Positions 39,333-49,684 of a stretch of DNA of 64,000 nucleotides are shown here, piece by piece; within the stretch, counting starts at the first letter, position 1, and each line of letters starts with the position of its first letter. This DNA is from Perspicuibacillus lycopersici (GTDB lineage Bacteria; Bacillota; Bacilli; Bacillales; Caldibacillaceae): positions 736,141 to 800,140 of the forward strand of contig NZ_JAOUSF010000003.1 of assembly GCF_025660475.1 (NCBI RefSeq), in the 5' to 3' direction. The position numbers were made by a program, and so were the translations under genes. The notes beneath the pieces were generated by a model that made no database searches, had not been told where the DNA came from, and worked only from the letters and a program-made list of their open reading frames with translations.

Positions 39333-40922
39333 ATGGTGGAGACGATAAGTTTGTTCAATTATTTAAAACACTTAATGGATGAAGGAAATATTTCTTTGCA
39401 ACTATCTGTTCCTCAGTTAATGGAAAAAGTATTGGAGAGAAAAGAAGGAATACTCACCGATTCTGGAGCTATTAGTGTAGCAACTGGAAAATATACAGGA
39501 AGATCTCCGAAAGACAAATATATTGTGAAAGAAAAATCAGTGGTGGATAAAATTGATTGGGGAACTGTAAATCAACCAATATCTACCGATGTCTTTAATC
39601 GTTTGTATGAAAAAGTAATGAATTATTTAAATACAAAAGATGAAATTTTTGTATTTAAAGGTTTTGCAGGTGCAGATAAAAAATATCGTCTACCCATCCA
39701 AGTGATTAACGAATTTGCCTGGCATAACCTTTTTGCACATCAATTATTTATTCGTCCTAGTAAAGAAGAGCTAAAAACACATGATCCACAATTTTCGATT
39801 GTATTTGCACCTACCTTTAAGGCAAATCCTATCGAGGATGGAGTTCAATCCGAAACATTTATCATTATTTCCTTTGAGCATGGAATTGTATTAATTGGTG
39901 GTACAGAATATGCTGGGGAAATGAAGAAATCAATTTTTACTGTAATGAATTATTTATTACCTGAAAACGATATTTTTTCCATGCATTGCTCTGCAAATGT
40001 CGGGCATGATGGCGATGTTGCATTATTTTTCGGACTGTCTGGTACAGGAAAGACAACATTATCCACTGATCCAAATCGGCAATTAATTGGAGATGACGAG
40101 CATGGTTGGTCAGAAAATGGTGTATTCAATATTGAAGGTGGCTGTTATGCAAAATGTATCAATTTATCTGCTGAAAAAGAACCCCAAATCTATTCAGCAA
40201 TTTCATTTGGCGCTGTTTTAGAAAATGTTGTGGTAGATAATGAAACAAGAATACCAAATTATGATGATTCAACATTAACAGAAAATACACGGGCTGCATA
40301 TCCACTACAAGCTATCGAAAATATTATCGAGCCAAGTATAGCTGGTCACCCAAATACCATCATATTTTTAACTGCTGATGCATTTGGGGTGTTACCACCA
40401 ATATCAAAGCTAACGAAGGAACAAGCAATGTATCATTTCTTAAGCGGCTATACGAGTAAACTTGCAGGAACTGAGCGTGGAGTAACTTCTCCAGAGGCAA
40501 CTTTTTCTACTTGTTATGGAGCTCCATTCTTACCTTTACCTGCAAAACGGTATGCAGAAATGCTTGGGGAAAAAATAGATCAACATAAAGTACAAGTTTT
40601 CTTAGTTAATACAGGCTGGACTGGTGGAAAATATGGCATTGGTTCGCGTATAAAGCTAAACTATACGCGGAAAATGGTGCAAGCAGCTATCGAAGGCATA
40701 TTGACTAAAACAGAAACACGAACAGATCCATTTTTTGGACTCCAAATTCCTGCACAAGTTCCAGGTGTACCTGATGATGTATTAGTTCCAGCAGCAACAT
40801 GGAATAATGAAGACGAGTATCAAAAGACGGCAAAAGAACTAGCAAATCAATTTCGTGAAAACTTCAAAAAATTCCGGAGCGATGCTGAAGAAATTGAAAC
40901 ACTTGGTGGTCCAATTAAATAA
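39333..40922 (+). CDS. pckA: PckA, ATP-dependent phosphoenolpyruvate carboxykinase
   Basis: This enzyme converts oxaloacetate and ATP to phosphoenolpyruvate and CO2, the entry step of gluconeogenesis. The protein is about 529 aa. Its substrate loop [10 protein letters not shown] lies near residue 50, the phosphate-binding kinase-1a motif GLSGTGKTT near 235, and the metal-binding IGDDEHGWS near 251. The longest frame adds 18 codons across the promoter; the ATG at 39333 follows AAAGGGAG and is the true start. Regulation is probably by CcpN. Confidence 0.96.
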   Translation: MVETISLFNYLKHLMDEGNISLQLSVPQLMEKVLERKEGILTDSGAISVATGKYTGRSPKDKYIVKEKSVVDKIDWGTVNQPISTDVFNRLYEKVMNYLNTKDEIFVFKGFAGADKKYRLPIQVINEFAWHNLFAHQLFIRPSKEELKTHDPQFSIVFAPTFKANPIEDGVQSETFIIISFEHGIVLIGGTEYAGEMKKSIFTVMNYLLPENDIFSMHCSANVGHDGDVALFFGLSGTGKTTLSTDPNRQLIGDDEHGWSENGVFNIEGGCYAKCINLSAEKEPQIYSAISFGAVLENVVVDNETRIPNYDDSTLTENTRAAYPLQAIENIIEPSIAGHPNTIIFLTADAFGVLPPISKLTKEQAMYHFLSGYTSKLAGTERGVTSPEATFSTCYGAPFLPLPAKRYAEMLGEKIDQHKVQVFLVNTGWTGGKYGIGSRIKLNYTRKMVQAAIEGILTKTETRTDPFFGLQIPAQVPGVPDDVLVPAATWNNEDEYQKTAKELANQFRENFKKFRSDAEEIETLGGPIK

Positions 40923-40933
40923 TCCTATATAGC

Positions 40934-40969
40934 AAAGTACACAGGATGACATCCTGTGTACTTTTATTT
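40934..40969 (+). terminator. Terminator after pckA
   Basis: AAGTACACAGGAT and ATCCTGTGTACTT form a 13-base-pair stem with a two-to-four-base loop, followed by TTATTT. Confidence 0.85.
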
Positions 40970-41032
40970 ATAAGATAATAATGTAGAAATATTCGATAGT
41001 GCAAAAAAATGCAATAACAAATTGACCACATA

Positions 41033-41060
41033 AAGAGTGCTCCATAAAAGGAGCACTCTT
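41033..41060 (-). terminator. Terminator after oppA
   Basis: AAGAGTGCTCC and GGAGCACTCTT form an 11-base-pair stem. The minus-strand exit is TTTATG, 16 bases after the oppA stop. Confidence 0.7.
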
Positions 41061-41075
41061 ATACTTCTTACTTAA

Positions 41076-42878
41076 TTATTCTTCTACGAATGCTTTTTCA
41101 GCAGTAACTGCTACATCTTCCCAACCAAGTTCAGAACCTGCTTCAATTGAGTAGTTCTTCACGCGGTTGTTTACTGCCATTAAGTAGTAACGGTAAAGAG
41201 TTGGAATTACTGGAGCTTCGTCTACCATTAATTGTTGCCATTGATCATAAATATCTTTACGGAATTCTTGATCAAATGCATCTTCAGAGTGACCAGCTGC
41301 TAATAACTCTTCATTTTTATCATTTACAAAACGAGGATAGTTATATGGTGCTAGTTTAGACCATAGTCCATAAGGATCAGGATCCGTACCAGTCCCCCAT
41401 GCACCTTGATAAATATCAACTGCTTCATCGTCTCCTTCAACTCTGTCATAGAAGGAATTCATTTCATGTAAACGACCTTCAAGAAGTTGGACATGAATAC
41501 CTACATCTTTCCAGTTTTGTATATAGAAGTTTGCTAACGGTTCAGCAGTTTCACCGCCACTCATAGATGCGAAATTAAATACCATTTCATTTCCTTCTAA
41601 ATCTTCACGGTAACCATCACCGTCTACATCTTTGTATCCTGCTTCATCCAATAATTGGTTTGCTTTCTCAGTATTGTAGCTATAACCTTCAATATCTGGG
41701 TTATGGAAATCAGCAAAGAATGGAATCATTAATGTTGTTGCAGGAACACGTAATCCTTGATAGAAACGTTCAGCAACTGATTTATTATCCATTGCATAAC
41801 CAATAGCTTGACGTAATTTAACATCTTGAAGTGGGGTATCCTTATCTTGAACAGCTACTCCAGCTTCAGCATCCCAATGTCCTAATTTAAAGCCAATATA
41901 AGTATAAGCCGCATCCATATCTGCTAGATATTGGAAATTAGTTGGAACATAATCTTTATCATATTGATCTGTTGGGAATGACGCTATATCTACATCACCT
42001 TTTTTAATTGCTTCCCCAATAGTAGTAGGACTCACCACTTTTAATACTACAGAATCAAGTTTTGGAGCTCCACCATAATAGTTTTCGTATGCTTCATATT
42101 CAACGGATTCACCAGGAACGATATTTGTTACCTTAAATGGTCCGAAACCAAGTAAATCTGTATGAATTTTATCAGAAGAAGCTAAGTCACCGATTTCAAT
42201 TCCTTCAAAATGATGTTTTGGCTCAGCATAAGACCAAATACCTGATAATAAAGAAGGATTTGCTTCTTCCCAAGTAATTGTTAATTGTTTATCATTTAAG
42301 ATTTTAATACCAGAAATTGTATCAGCTTTTCCATTATGATAATCTTCCATCCCTACAATACCAGAGATTAAAGCATCACCATAACGTACTCCTGTATAAT
42401 CAGGGTGTCCAATGATTTCGAATGAAAATGCATAATCCTCAGCTTTTAAAGGTTCACCATCATGCCATGTTACTCCATCTTGGATAGTAACAGTCATTGT
42501 TTTTCCATCTTCTGACATCTCAAATTTTGCAGCTGACTCTCCATCATTTGTAATTTGATAGTTAGCATCGTAAGCGAAAATTGGTTCTGCAAAAAAGCTT
42601 ATTACTTCTGCATCTGGAGACGATTCATAGAACGCATAGTCTAAAATACCTTCAAAAGCGGTATCTGAAACTAATGCATAAGTTAAAGAACCTCCATCAA
42701 TCTCTGTCTCTTCGTTTACAACAGTTTTAGGGAAGGAAGATGGATCTACTAATTCAGGTTCACTACCTTGCCCTTCTTGTCCCTCACTCTTTTTACCGCT
42801 AGTACCACTACTACACGCAGAAAGTAGTAATCCTAGGACGATAAGAAGGCTTAAAAACTTCCATTTGCCTTTTTTCAT
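41076..42878 (-). CDS. oppA: OppA-type peptide-binding lipoprotein
   Basis: This extracellular solute-binding protein of an oligopeptide ABC importer has 600 aa. The signal peptide ends in the lipobox LLSAC, so it is anchored to the membrane. Family-5 SBP features appear as VTWHDGEPLKAEDYAFSFE near residue 135 and LRQAIGYAMDNKSVAERFY near 365. Acidic composition of the mature protein fits a halotolerant host. It is the last gene of the oppDFBCA operon, 15 bases after oppC; many such operons place it first. Confidence 0.92.
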   Translation of the reverse strand: MKKGKWKFLSLLIVLGLLLSACSSGTSGKKSEGQEGQGSEPELVDPSSFPKTVVNEETEIDGGSLTYALVSDTAFEGILDYAFYESSPDAEVISFFAEPIFAYDANYQITNDGESAAKFEMSEDGKTMTVTIQDGVTWHDGEPLKAEDYAFSFEIIGHPDYTGVRYGDALISGIVGMEDYHNGKADTISGIKILNDKQLTITWEEANPSLLSGIWSYAEPKHHFEGIEIGDLASSDKIHTDLLGFGPFKVTNIVPGESVEYEAYENYYGGAPKLDSVVLKVVSPTTIGEAIKKGDVDIASFPTDQYDKDYVPTNFQYLADMDAAYTYIGFKLGHWDAEAGVAVQDKDTPLQDVKLRQAIGYAMDNKSVAERFYQGLRVPATTLMIPFFADFHNPDIEGYSYNTEKANQLLDEAGYKDVDGDGYREDLEGNEMVFNFASMSGGETAEPLANFYIQNWKDVGIHVQLLEGRLHEMNSFYDRVEGDDEAVDIYQGAWGTGTDPDPYGLWSKLAPYNYPRFVNDKNEELLAAGHSEDAFDQEFRKDIYDQWQQLMVDEAPVIPTLYRYYLMAVNNRVKNYSIEAGSELGWEDVAVTAEKAFVEE

Positions 42879-42893
42879 CTGTTTTTCCCCCTT

Positions 42894-43802
42894 TTAACCT
42901 AGTCTTTGTCTTGCATCGGCTGCACGTTTTAACGCTTGACCGATAAAATTTATACACAGCATCATTACTAAAATCAGTAATGCTGCAGGTAACCAAACCC
43001 ACCATTTATTTTCCATAACATCGGGATTACTGGAATAGCTGATTAATGTCCCAAGACTTGGTGTACTTTCTGGTAAACCAAATCCTAAGTAGGTTAAACC
43101 AGTTTCGATTCCAATATTTCCTGCAAGATTCAATGTCATGTTAACAATGATAATGGAACTTAAATTCGGAAGCACTTGGAATAGCATAATTTTCCAGTTT
43201 GGAGTTCCAAGTGTTTTCGAAGCAGAGACATAATCTAGCTCACGTTCTGCTAATGTTTTTGACCGGATAAGTCTTGCCTTACCAGTCCAATAAAAGATAC
43301 TCATAATAAATATGAAATTAGCAACATTAAACTCTGGCACAATTACCACAAATACGATAATGATCATTGTTGTTGGTAATACCAAGATGAAATCAACCGT
43401 ACGCATGATTACATTATCTACCCAACCACCAAAATATCCTGCAAGTAAGCCAAGAACTAAACCAATGATTGCTGTTAAAACTGTGATAACAATACCTATT
43501 GTCAAAGAGTTTCTGGCCCCAATAATCAGCTGACCAAATACATCTCTACCACCATAATCTGTACCAAGCCAATAAACAGAACTTGGTTCTGCAAAGATAT
43601 TAAATAAATCAACCCTTGTAATTGCTTCCTGGTCCAACATAAAGCTATATATATATACATATAGAACAATACCTAAAAAGAGAACTAATGAAAATAATGC
43701 GAGTTTATCCTTAGCAAACTCTCTCACAATAACACTAAAACCTGATGGGGTTTTCTGTTGTTGTAAGGAAATATTATTTTTTTCAACAATTGGTGTACTC
43801 AT
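42894..43802 (-). CDS. oppC: OppC-type peptide permease
   Basis: This inner-membrane permease subunit has about 302 aa, with an N-terminal cytoplasmic tail, six membrane helices and the EAA-loop ASKTLGTPNWKIMLFQVLPN. The ABC partner OppB is encoded immediately upstream. The longest frame starts at a TTG; the ATG at 43802 with GGGGGGG just before is preferred. Confidence 0.9.
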   Translation of the reverse strand: MSTPIVEKNNISLQQQKTPSGFSVIVREFAKDKLALFSLVLFLGIVLYVYIYSFMLDQEAITRVDLFNIFAEPSSVYWLGTDYGGRDVFGQLIIGARNSLTIGIVITVLTAIIGLVLGLLAGYFGGWVDNVIMRTVDFILVLPTTMIIIVFVVIVPEFNVANFIFIMSIFYWTGKARLIRSKTLAERELDYVSASKTLGTPNWKIMLFQVLPNLSSIIIVNMTLNLAGNIGIETGLTYLGFGLPESTPSLGTLISYSSNPDVMENKWWVWLPAALLILVMMLCINFIGQALKRAADARQRLG

Positions 43803-43829
43803 TTTTACCCCCCCTAATTTGTCCAATTA

Positions 43830-44798
43830 TTAATCAATTCGAATCCGCGGATCAACGATGCTTAGGATGATGTCTGATATTAACGTTCCTAAAATTGATA
43901 GGAAGCCAAACAACATAACTAATATATTTACAACACTGAAATCCCGTTGATTTATGGAACTGATAAATAATTGTCCTAATCCAGGGTAACTAAATATTTG
44001 TTCGATAAAGACCGAACCACCAATAATAAATACAATGTCATAGCCTAAAAATGCTGCAACTGGCAATAAGGAATTTCGAAAAATATGTCTTGAGTATACT
44101 TTCTTTTCTGGTGTACCTTTAGCTCTTGCAGTTTTAACAAAATCTTTTAATTTTGTATCAATAATTTCATTTCGCAAATATTGAATCGTACCAACAGTAG
44201 ATAATAATGCAGCCGTTATGGCTGGTAATAACAGATGATGAATTCTGCTAAGGAAATAAGCAAACGTTCCTTTCTCAACTGTTACATCTACACTTCCTCC
44301 TATTGGGAACCAATGTAAGCCAAAGCCAAAGATAAACAACATAATTAATGCAAAAACAAAGAGTGGGATTGCAAAGCTTACATAGTTATAACCAACGATC
44401 AATTTATCAGCCCATGATTCATTCCATCGTCCGGCAACCACACCTAGTGGAACTGCAATTAAATAAGTAAATATTAATGTAACCAATCCTAGCCAAAAGG
44501 TATTTGCCATTCTATCCCCTAGTAAATCAGCAATGTCCACTTTATGAATATAGGACATTCCTAATTCTCCTTGGAATAAATTTCCTATCCAACGTCCATA
44601 TTGTTCATACCATGGATCATTTAATCCTAATTTTTCACGTAATTCTTCAAATACTTTTGGATCCAAGTTAGGGTTAGCCTGCATCGATCCTGTTAAAGCA
44701 TCTCCAGGCATTGCCTTTGCTAATAAAAATATTAAAATACTCAATAGTGCTAACTGAGGAATCATTACTAAGAATCTTCTGATAATAAACTTTAACAT
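43830..44798 (-). CDS. oppB: OppB-type peptide permease
   Basis: This permease subunit has 322 aa. It opens with FIIRRFLVMIPQLALLSIL, the typical DppB/OppB first helix, and has five more helices and the EAA loop ARAKGTPEKKVYSRHIFRN. With OppC it forms the channel driven by OppD and OppF. The ribosome site AAGGAG is good. It lies between oppF and oppC with short gaps. Confidence 0.92.
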   Translation of the reverse strand: MLKFIIRRFLVMIPQLALLSILIFLLAKAMPGDALTGSMQANPNLDPKVFEELREKLGLNDPWYEQYGRWIGNLFQGELGMSYIHKVDIADLLGDRMANTFWLGLVTLIFTYLIAVPLGVVAGRWNESWADKLIVGYNYVSFAIPLFVFALIMLFIFGFGLHWFPIGGSVDVTVEKGTFAYFLSRIHHLLLPAITAALLSTVGTIQYLRNEIIDTKLKDFVKTARAKGTPEKKVYSRHIFRNSLLPVAAFLGYDIVFIIGGSVFIEQIFSYPGLGQLFISSINQRDFSVVNILVMLFGFLSILGTLISDIILSIVDPRIRID

Positions 44799-44813
44799 GA
44801 TATACGCTCCTTC

Positions 44814-45740
44814 CTACGGTAGTGCAACTGAGTGTGTTTCTGACAATGGTCTTAAATCTACGATTTTTCCCTCAGTGTCAAAATATTGATTAAAGCTATT
44901 GTTAAATTCTGCATCAACCTGTTTTCGGAACGCCATATGTTTGTCTCGATTATCAGGATTTATATCTGGAATTGCAGATAATAATCGTTTCGTATAAATA
45001 TGTTGAGGATTTTCATAAATATCTTCTGTCGTGCCTTGTTCTACTATGCGACCTTTATACATGATCCCAATGCGGTCACACATATGTCGGATTATCCCTA
45101 AATCATGACTAATGAATAAGTACGTTAAATTAAATTCTTTTTGAATATCTTTCATAAAGTTCAAAACCTGGGCTTGAACCGATACATCCAAGGCAGAGAC
45201 AGGTTCATCTGCTACAATCAATCTCGGGTTTAACGTAAGTGCCCGGGCAATGCCAATCCGTTGTCTTTGTCCACCAGAAAATTCATGTGGATACTTATAA
45301 ATGGACTCCGGACTTAAGCCAACTTTTTCTAAAACTTCCTGAACCTTTCGTTTTACTTCCTTTGAGGAAAGTTTTTCAAAATTACGAATCGGCTCAGCAA
45401 TAATATCAATTACACGCTTTCTAGGGTTTAAAGAAGAATATGGATCTTGGAATATCATTTGAATATCTTTTCGATATTGGCTATACTCTCTTCTATTTAG
45501 ACTAAGTAAATCCACATCATTGAAAATTATTTTTCCTGATGTAGCTTTATTTAGGCCAAGTAATGTACGACCAGTGGTTGATTTTCCACAACCAGATTCA
45601 CCAACTAATCCGTATGTTTCTCCTTCTTTTAATTCCAATGTAATATCATCTACTGCCTTAACATTATCTACTACTCGCTTAAAAAATCCACCGCGTACCG
45701 GATAGTAAACTTTTAAATTCTCCAATTTAAGAAATGTCAT
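44814..45740 (-). CDS. oppF: OppF-type ATPase of peptide importer
   Basis: This ABC ATPase of 308 aa has Walker [12 protein letters not shown] near residue 47, the ABC signature SGGQRQRIGIARAL, and Walker B VADEPVSALDVS. Extra C-terminal residues after ~260 (RRLLSAIP-type peptide) match the oligopeptide/dipeptide ATPase extension. The start overlaps the oppD stop by 14 bases, with GGAGG inside oppD, so the two are translationally linked. Confidence 0.92.
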   Translation of the reverse strand: MTFLKLENLKVYYPVRGGFFKRVVDNVKAVDDITLELKEGETYGLVGESGCGKSTTGRTLLGLNKATSGKIIFNDVDLLSLNRREYSQYRKDIQMIFQDPYSSLNPRKRVIDIIAEPIRNFEKLSSKEVKRKVQEVLEKVGLSPESIYKYPHEFSGGQRQRIGIARALTLNPRLIVADEPVSALDVSVQAQVLNFMKDIQKEFNLTYLFISHDLGIIRHMCDRIGIMYKGRIVEQGTTEDIYENPQHIYTKRLLSAIPDINPDNRDKHMAFRKQVDAEFNNSFNQYFDTEGKIVDLRPLSETHSVALP

Positions 45741-46746
45741 ATTTTAAGTCCTCCGCATCTTTTGGAAAATGAAAATGCTGGTAGCAAGAGCAGCGAACAA
45801 AATGATCTTTTTCCACTTCATGTAGTGCTGGATGCTCCTCATGTGTAGCACTATCTATCCATGGGATCCGCTCTGAGAACCGGCAACCAGTTCTTGGTAA
45901 ATTTTTTAAGGAAGGTACAATCCCTTGAATTACATGTAATCGATCCTGTCCGTGTGCTGCAGAAGGAATGGAGTTAAATAATGATCTTGTATATGGGTGT
46001 AAAGGATTATTGTATAATGTAGAAACATCTGCAAACTCAACGATTTCACCAGCATACATTACGGCTACTTTATCAGCCATTTCTGCAACTACCCCTAAAT
46101 CATGTGTAATTAAGATAATTCCAGTTTTCATCTGCGACTGTAAATCACGCATTAAGTCTAATATTTGTGCTTGAATCGTAACATCAAGTGCGGTTGTTGG
46201 CTCATCCGCTATTAAAAATTTTGGCTCACATGCGATGGCAATTGCGATAACTACCCGTTGTCTCATCCCACCAGACAACTCGTGCGGGTATTGCATATAG
46301 GTCCGCTCAGGGTTAGGAATTCCTACCTTATTTAATAATTCTAAGGAACGTTTTTTCATTTCCGCATCCGATAGCTGCAAATGATTTTTCATACTTTCTT
46401 CAATTTGTTGCCCTACACGCATTAACGGATTTAGAGCGGTTAATGGATCTTGGAAAATCATCCCCATATCTTTTCCGCGTACCTTGTTCATTTCAGAGAC
46501 AGATAATGATAGAAGGTTTTTACCATTAAATAAAACTTCACCCGCCATTTTCGTCCGCTCTTGTGGATGTAATTGCATGATGGAAAGTGCCAATGCACTC
46601 TTTCCACAACCTGATTCACCAACGATTGCAACTACTTCATTTTCATTAACCGTTAATGAAACATCATCAACCGCCGCGTAATAGTCATCACCTATTCGGA
46701 ACGAAGTTGATAAGTTGTTAATTTTTAAAAGCGGTTGTTTCGACAA
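45727..46746 (-). CDS. oppD: OppD-type ATPase of peptide importer
   Basis: This first gene of the operon encodes a 339 aa ABC ATPase. Walker [10 protein letters not shown] lies near residue 43, the signature [10 protein letters not shown] near 150, and Walker [13 protein letters not shown] near 175. The C-terminus has a cysteine-containing segment (GCRFSERIP, then CSCYQHF) that may bind an Fe-S cluster, as seen in some DppD-type proteins. The start is TTG at 46746, eight bases after GGAGG. Confidence 0.92.
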   Translation of the reverse strand: MSKQPLLKINNLSTSFRIGDDYYAAVDDVSLTVNENEVVAIVGESGCGKSALALSIMQLHPQERTKMAGEVLFNGKNLLSLSVSEMNKVRGKDMGMIFQDPLTALNPLMRVGQQIEESMKNHLQLSDAEMKKRSLELLNKVGIPNPERTYMQYPHELSGGMRQRVVIAIAIACEPKFLIADEPTTALDVTIQAQILDLMRDLQSQMKTGIILITHDLGVVAEMADKVAVMYAGEIVEFADVSTLYNNPLHPYTRSLFNSIPSAAHGQDRLHVIQGIVPSLKNLPRTGCRFSERIPWIDSATHEEHPALHEVEKDHFVRCSCYQHFHFPKDAEDLKYDIS

Positions 46747-47195
46747 TATCCTTACCTCCTAGCATTTTCTTTTTGCAAGAGTAATTGTTTGATAATTTTA
46801 TAAATTTAATTATTTACTTGAATAAAATGTTATTACATTTTTATTTCATTTGCAATACTTTTTTGTTTCTTCTAACAAAATATTTTTTTATGATAGTAAT
46901 TTATTTTCTGATAAAATATTCTATACCATTCCAACTAATAATTTTATATAAATATGTCTGCAAAACTTTATCCAACTATTTTAGAAAAATAATATTAGAA
47001 CTATATAGTGATTAACTAATCAATCTATCACGGAATGTTCCGAAAAATTTTATATTTATTAGATTAAGATAGATTAATTGAAAATGCAAGAAAAAAATGT
47101 CGAAAAATATTAAATTTTATTTTTAATATACAATAATCTGTAAATAAAGTGTTGCTTTCAATCGATTTTTATAATTAATTATAAATTTTTGATAT
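46747..47195 (-). promoter_or_regulatory. AT-rich opp upstream region with weak CodY-like box
   Basis: About 450 bases without a gene. On the minus strand ATTTTTCGGAACATT at 47034-47048 differs from the CodY consensus AATTTTCWGAAAATT at three places. opp operons are often CodY targets in Bacillus, but such boxes arise easily in AT-rich DNA. I could not place the promoter with confidence. Confidence 0.35.
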
Positions 47196-47222
47196 AAAAA
47201 ATAGATGGTTTATTAACCATCT
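47196..47222 (-). terminator. Terminator after ytmB
   Basis: On the minus strand AGATGGTT and AACCATCT form an eight-base-pair stem followed by ATTTTTT, about 57 bases after the ytmB stop. Confidence 0.8.
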
Positions 47223-47279
47223 TATGCAATACACTCATATGTATTTCCTTATGTATCAGCTTTTTCTTTCATTCGGGCA

Positions 47280-47522
47280 TTAATTTGTACTCTTTAACGA
47301 TGTTAGCTTGTAGATGATCGTCGTTTTCTCATCTGTTAGCACTAATTTACTAATACTTCCTTCCCCTATTACCTCCTCGTTAATAGCTCTTTGTACAGCG
47401 AGAGGAGTATTTAAAGGATACAAATGATAGCCATCAAACTGAATTTGGAAATTATTATCCTCTAATCGTTTTTCTTTTCCTTCTGTTATGATTAGTGTGT
47501 TTAATTGAATGGGCATACTCAT
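47280..47522 (-). CDS. ytmB: YtmB, DUF2584-type small protein
   Basis: This 80 aa cytosolic protein of unknown function matches YtmB in length, in its beta-rich pattern and in its position next to ytmA. The C-terminal half ends with SKLVLTDEKTTIIYKLTSL. The ATG at 47522 lies 11 bases after GGAAGG; a second ATG two codons later could also serve. It is 101 bases downstream of ytmA on the same strand. Confidence 0.75.
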   Translation of the reverse strand: MSMPIQLNTLIITEGKEKRLEDNNFQIQFDGYHLYPLNTPLAVQRAINEEVIGEGSISKLVLTDEKTTIIYKLTSLKSTN

Positions 47523-47623
47523 ATTTCACACTACCTTCCTTCATCATCTATAGCTAAAATGTACCAAATTTTTCATTATATTTCTATTGTTATTCATTAA
47601 ATCCAAAAAAAATGTAACCGTAA

Positions 47624-48406
47624 TTAAGTTTGCTTTTTCATCCATGCAGATAGCTCTCTTACTACATTACGATTGACTTGCGGAGGGAAATAATGAGTAA
47701 ATTCCTCGAAGTACCAAGTTTCTACTTTTTTTCCATGAGTGATTGCCAGTTTTTCAAGAAGAATCGCGTGTTCAATGGAAACATTACGATCTTTTTTTCC
47801 ATGAATAATAAGTAATGGAGCATTTAATTTTTCTAGATGATAAAGCGGGGTTCTATTTTGATAGCCTTCAGGATTTTTCCAAGGTGTTCCGCCAATCACC
47901 CGTTTCATCATTCTTCTTAATTCCTCCCGCTCTTCATAGGTTAAAATAACATCGGAAACGCCACCCCATGTAACGATGGACGTTGCATTTGAATATTGTA
48001 GCGCTGTCCATATAGCCATAATACCGCCTCTAGAAAACCCAAATATATGAACTCTTTTTTCTTTCACTCGTGGGTGGTTTACTAATAATTCGAACCCACT
48101 AAATGCATCATAACGATCGTCTCCTCCAAAATCCTCATCGCCTTCTCCACCTTGATTGCCTCTGTAAAAAGGGGCAAATACGATAAAACCTTCGGAAGCA
48201 AATTGAGTAATTCGACTAGGACGAACCTTTCCAACATTTTTAATCCCACCTCGTAAATAAAGGAAACCATCATACGTATCACCAGCTTTCGGTTCTGCCA
48301 GTAGCCCTTTTACACGTAGTCCGTCGGAAAGGTATGTAACATAATAAAGTGCAATTTTCGGGTGTGGAGATGGGAACGGATAGCAATCAGTTATTTGTCC
48401 ATTCAT
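47624..48406 (-). CDS. ytmA: YtmA, S9-family alpha/beta hydrolase
   Basis: This predicted serine peptidase or esterase has about 260 aa. The nucleophile elbow GFSRGG lies near residue 124, a conserved IIHGKKDRNV carries the acid residue, and a late THYFPP supplies the histidine. The catalytic triad therefore looks complete. The substrate is unknown. The longest frame starts at 48445; the ATG at 48406 follows GGGGG and gives the family N-terminus MNGQITD. It is divergent from ytlA. Confidence 0.88.
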   Translation of the reverse strand: MNGQITDCYPFPSPHPKIALYYVTYLSDGLRVKGLLAEPKAGDTYDGFLYLRGGIKNVGKVRPSRITQFASEGFIVFAPFYRGNQGGEGDEDFGGDDRYDAFSGFELLVNHPRVKEKRVHIFGFSRGGIMAIWTALQYSNATSIVTWGGVSDVILTYEEREELRRMMKRVIGGTPWKNPEGYQNRTPLYHLEKLNAPLLIIHGKKDRNVSIEHAILLEKLAITHGKKVETWYFEEFTHYFPPQVNRNVVRELSAWMKKQT

Positions 48407-48529
48407 TTTGTTACCCCCTTTTGCCAATGATTTTTTTCTAGGCATTCACACATTTTTTCGTTATTCATACGATATCCTATCACAACAGATTCATGCAAAG
48501 GAAGAATCTTCGATGCAGGGGGAAATAAC

Positions 48530-49531
48530 ATGAGAAAATGGCTAAAAATGAGTGTGCTTATTCTATTGTCTTTCGTTTTCATCATTGGATTAACAGCTTG
48601 TAATAGCTCGAAAGAATCGTTACAAAAAGTGCAAATAGGTGAGGTTACCCGCTCCATTTTTTATGCACCACAATATGTTGCACTGGAAAAGGGATTTTTT
48701 GAAGAAGAAGGTCTTGACGTGGAATTAAGTACGATTCCAGGTGGAGATAAAACGATGACCGCACTAATTTCTGATGGCATTGACATTGCACTTGTAGGTT
48801 CCGAAACAAGTATTTATGTTAATGCCCAAGGAACGGATGATCCAATCATTAATTTTGCACAGCTTACCCAAACGGATGGAACCTTTTTAGTTTCACGCGA
48901 AAAAATCGATAATTTCACTTGGGATATGCTAGAGGACACCACTTTTCTTGGTCAACGTAAAGGTGGCATGCCACAAATGGTTGGTGAATTTGTATTAAAA
49001 AAACATGGAATTGATCCACACAATGATTTAGAGCTAATTCAAAACATTGACTTTGCGAACATTTCAACATCATTTGCTTCCGGTACTGGTGATTTTGTTC
49101 AGTTATTTGAACCACAAGCAAGCGTGTTCGAGAAAGAAGGAATTGGGTATATAGTAGCCTCCTTTGGAACAGAAAGCGGTCATGTCCCATACACTGTATT
49201 TATGGCTAAGGAAAGCTTTCTAAATGAGCAAAAGGAAGTTGCAGAAAAATTTACACGCGCAATTTACAAAGCACAGCAATGGGTATATGAACAGTCTGCT
49301 GAGGAAGTAGCAAAGGCCATTCAACCATTTTTTGAGGATACAGAGTTAGACATAATTACCTCCTCTGTAGAACGTTATAAAAGTCAAAATTCCTTCGCTG
49401 AAAATCCAATTTTAGATAATGATGAATGGGATAACTTGCAAAACATCATGGATGAAGCTGGCGAACTTCCAGAAAGATTGAACTATGAGGATTTTGTGAA
49501 TACAGAATTTGCAGAAATGGTAACTGAATAA
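48530..49531 (+). CDS. ytlA: YtlA, ThiY/NMT1-like substrate-binding lipoprotein
   Basis: This membrane-anchored solute-binding protein has 333 aa, with the lipobox LTAC near residue 21. RSIFYAPQYVALEKGFFEEE and the later LISDGIDIALVGSE are typical of the SsuA/ThiY-NMT1 family, which bind aromatic or sulfonate-type compounds such as pyrimidine precursors of thiamine. The substrate is not known. The ribosome site is AGGGGG. It is followed at 153 bases by its ATPase and permease, as in B. subtilis ytlACD, and I see no TPP riboswitch upstream. Confidence 0.88.
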   Translation: MRKWLKMSVLILLSFVFIIGLTACNSSKESLQKVQIGEVTRSIFYAPQYVALEKGFFEEEGLDVELSTIPGGDKTMTALISDGIDIALVGSETSIYVNAQGTDDPIINFAQLTQTDGTFLVSREKIDNFTWDMLEDTTFLGQRKGGMPQMVGEFVLKKHGIDPHNDLELIQNIDFANISTSFASGTGDFVQLFEPQASVFEKEGIGYIVASFGTESGHVPYTVFMAKESFLNEQKEVAEKFTRAIYKAQQWVYEQSAEEVAKAIQPFFEDTELDIITSSVERYKSQNSFAENPILDNDEWDNLQNIMDEAGELPERLNYEDFVNTEFAEMVTE

Positions 49532-49684
49532 ACCAAATATAGGAATAGTCAATATCTCAATAAATGATAGGTATTCATCCATTTTGTACACATTGTTAAA
49601 AAGCTAACATGGCTTGTAAGCAATAGGTAGTTTAGTAGATCAATTGATACCTATTTTTACTTTTTATTCGTAAGGAGGTTGTAT

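Noticed and set aside
48407..48529. Search for a TPP riboswitch before ytlA
   Set aside because: No CTGAGA-type thi-box core is present on either strand.
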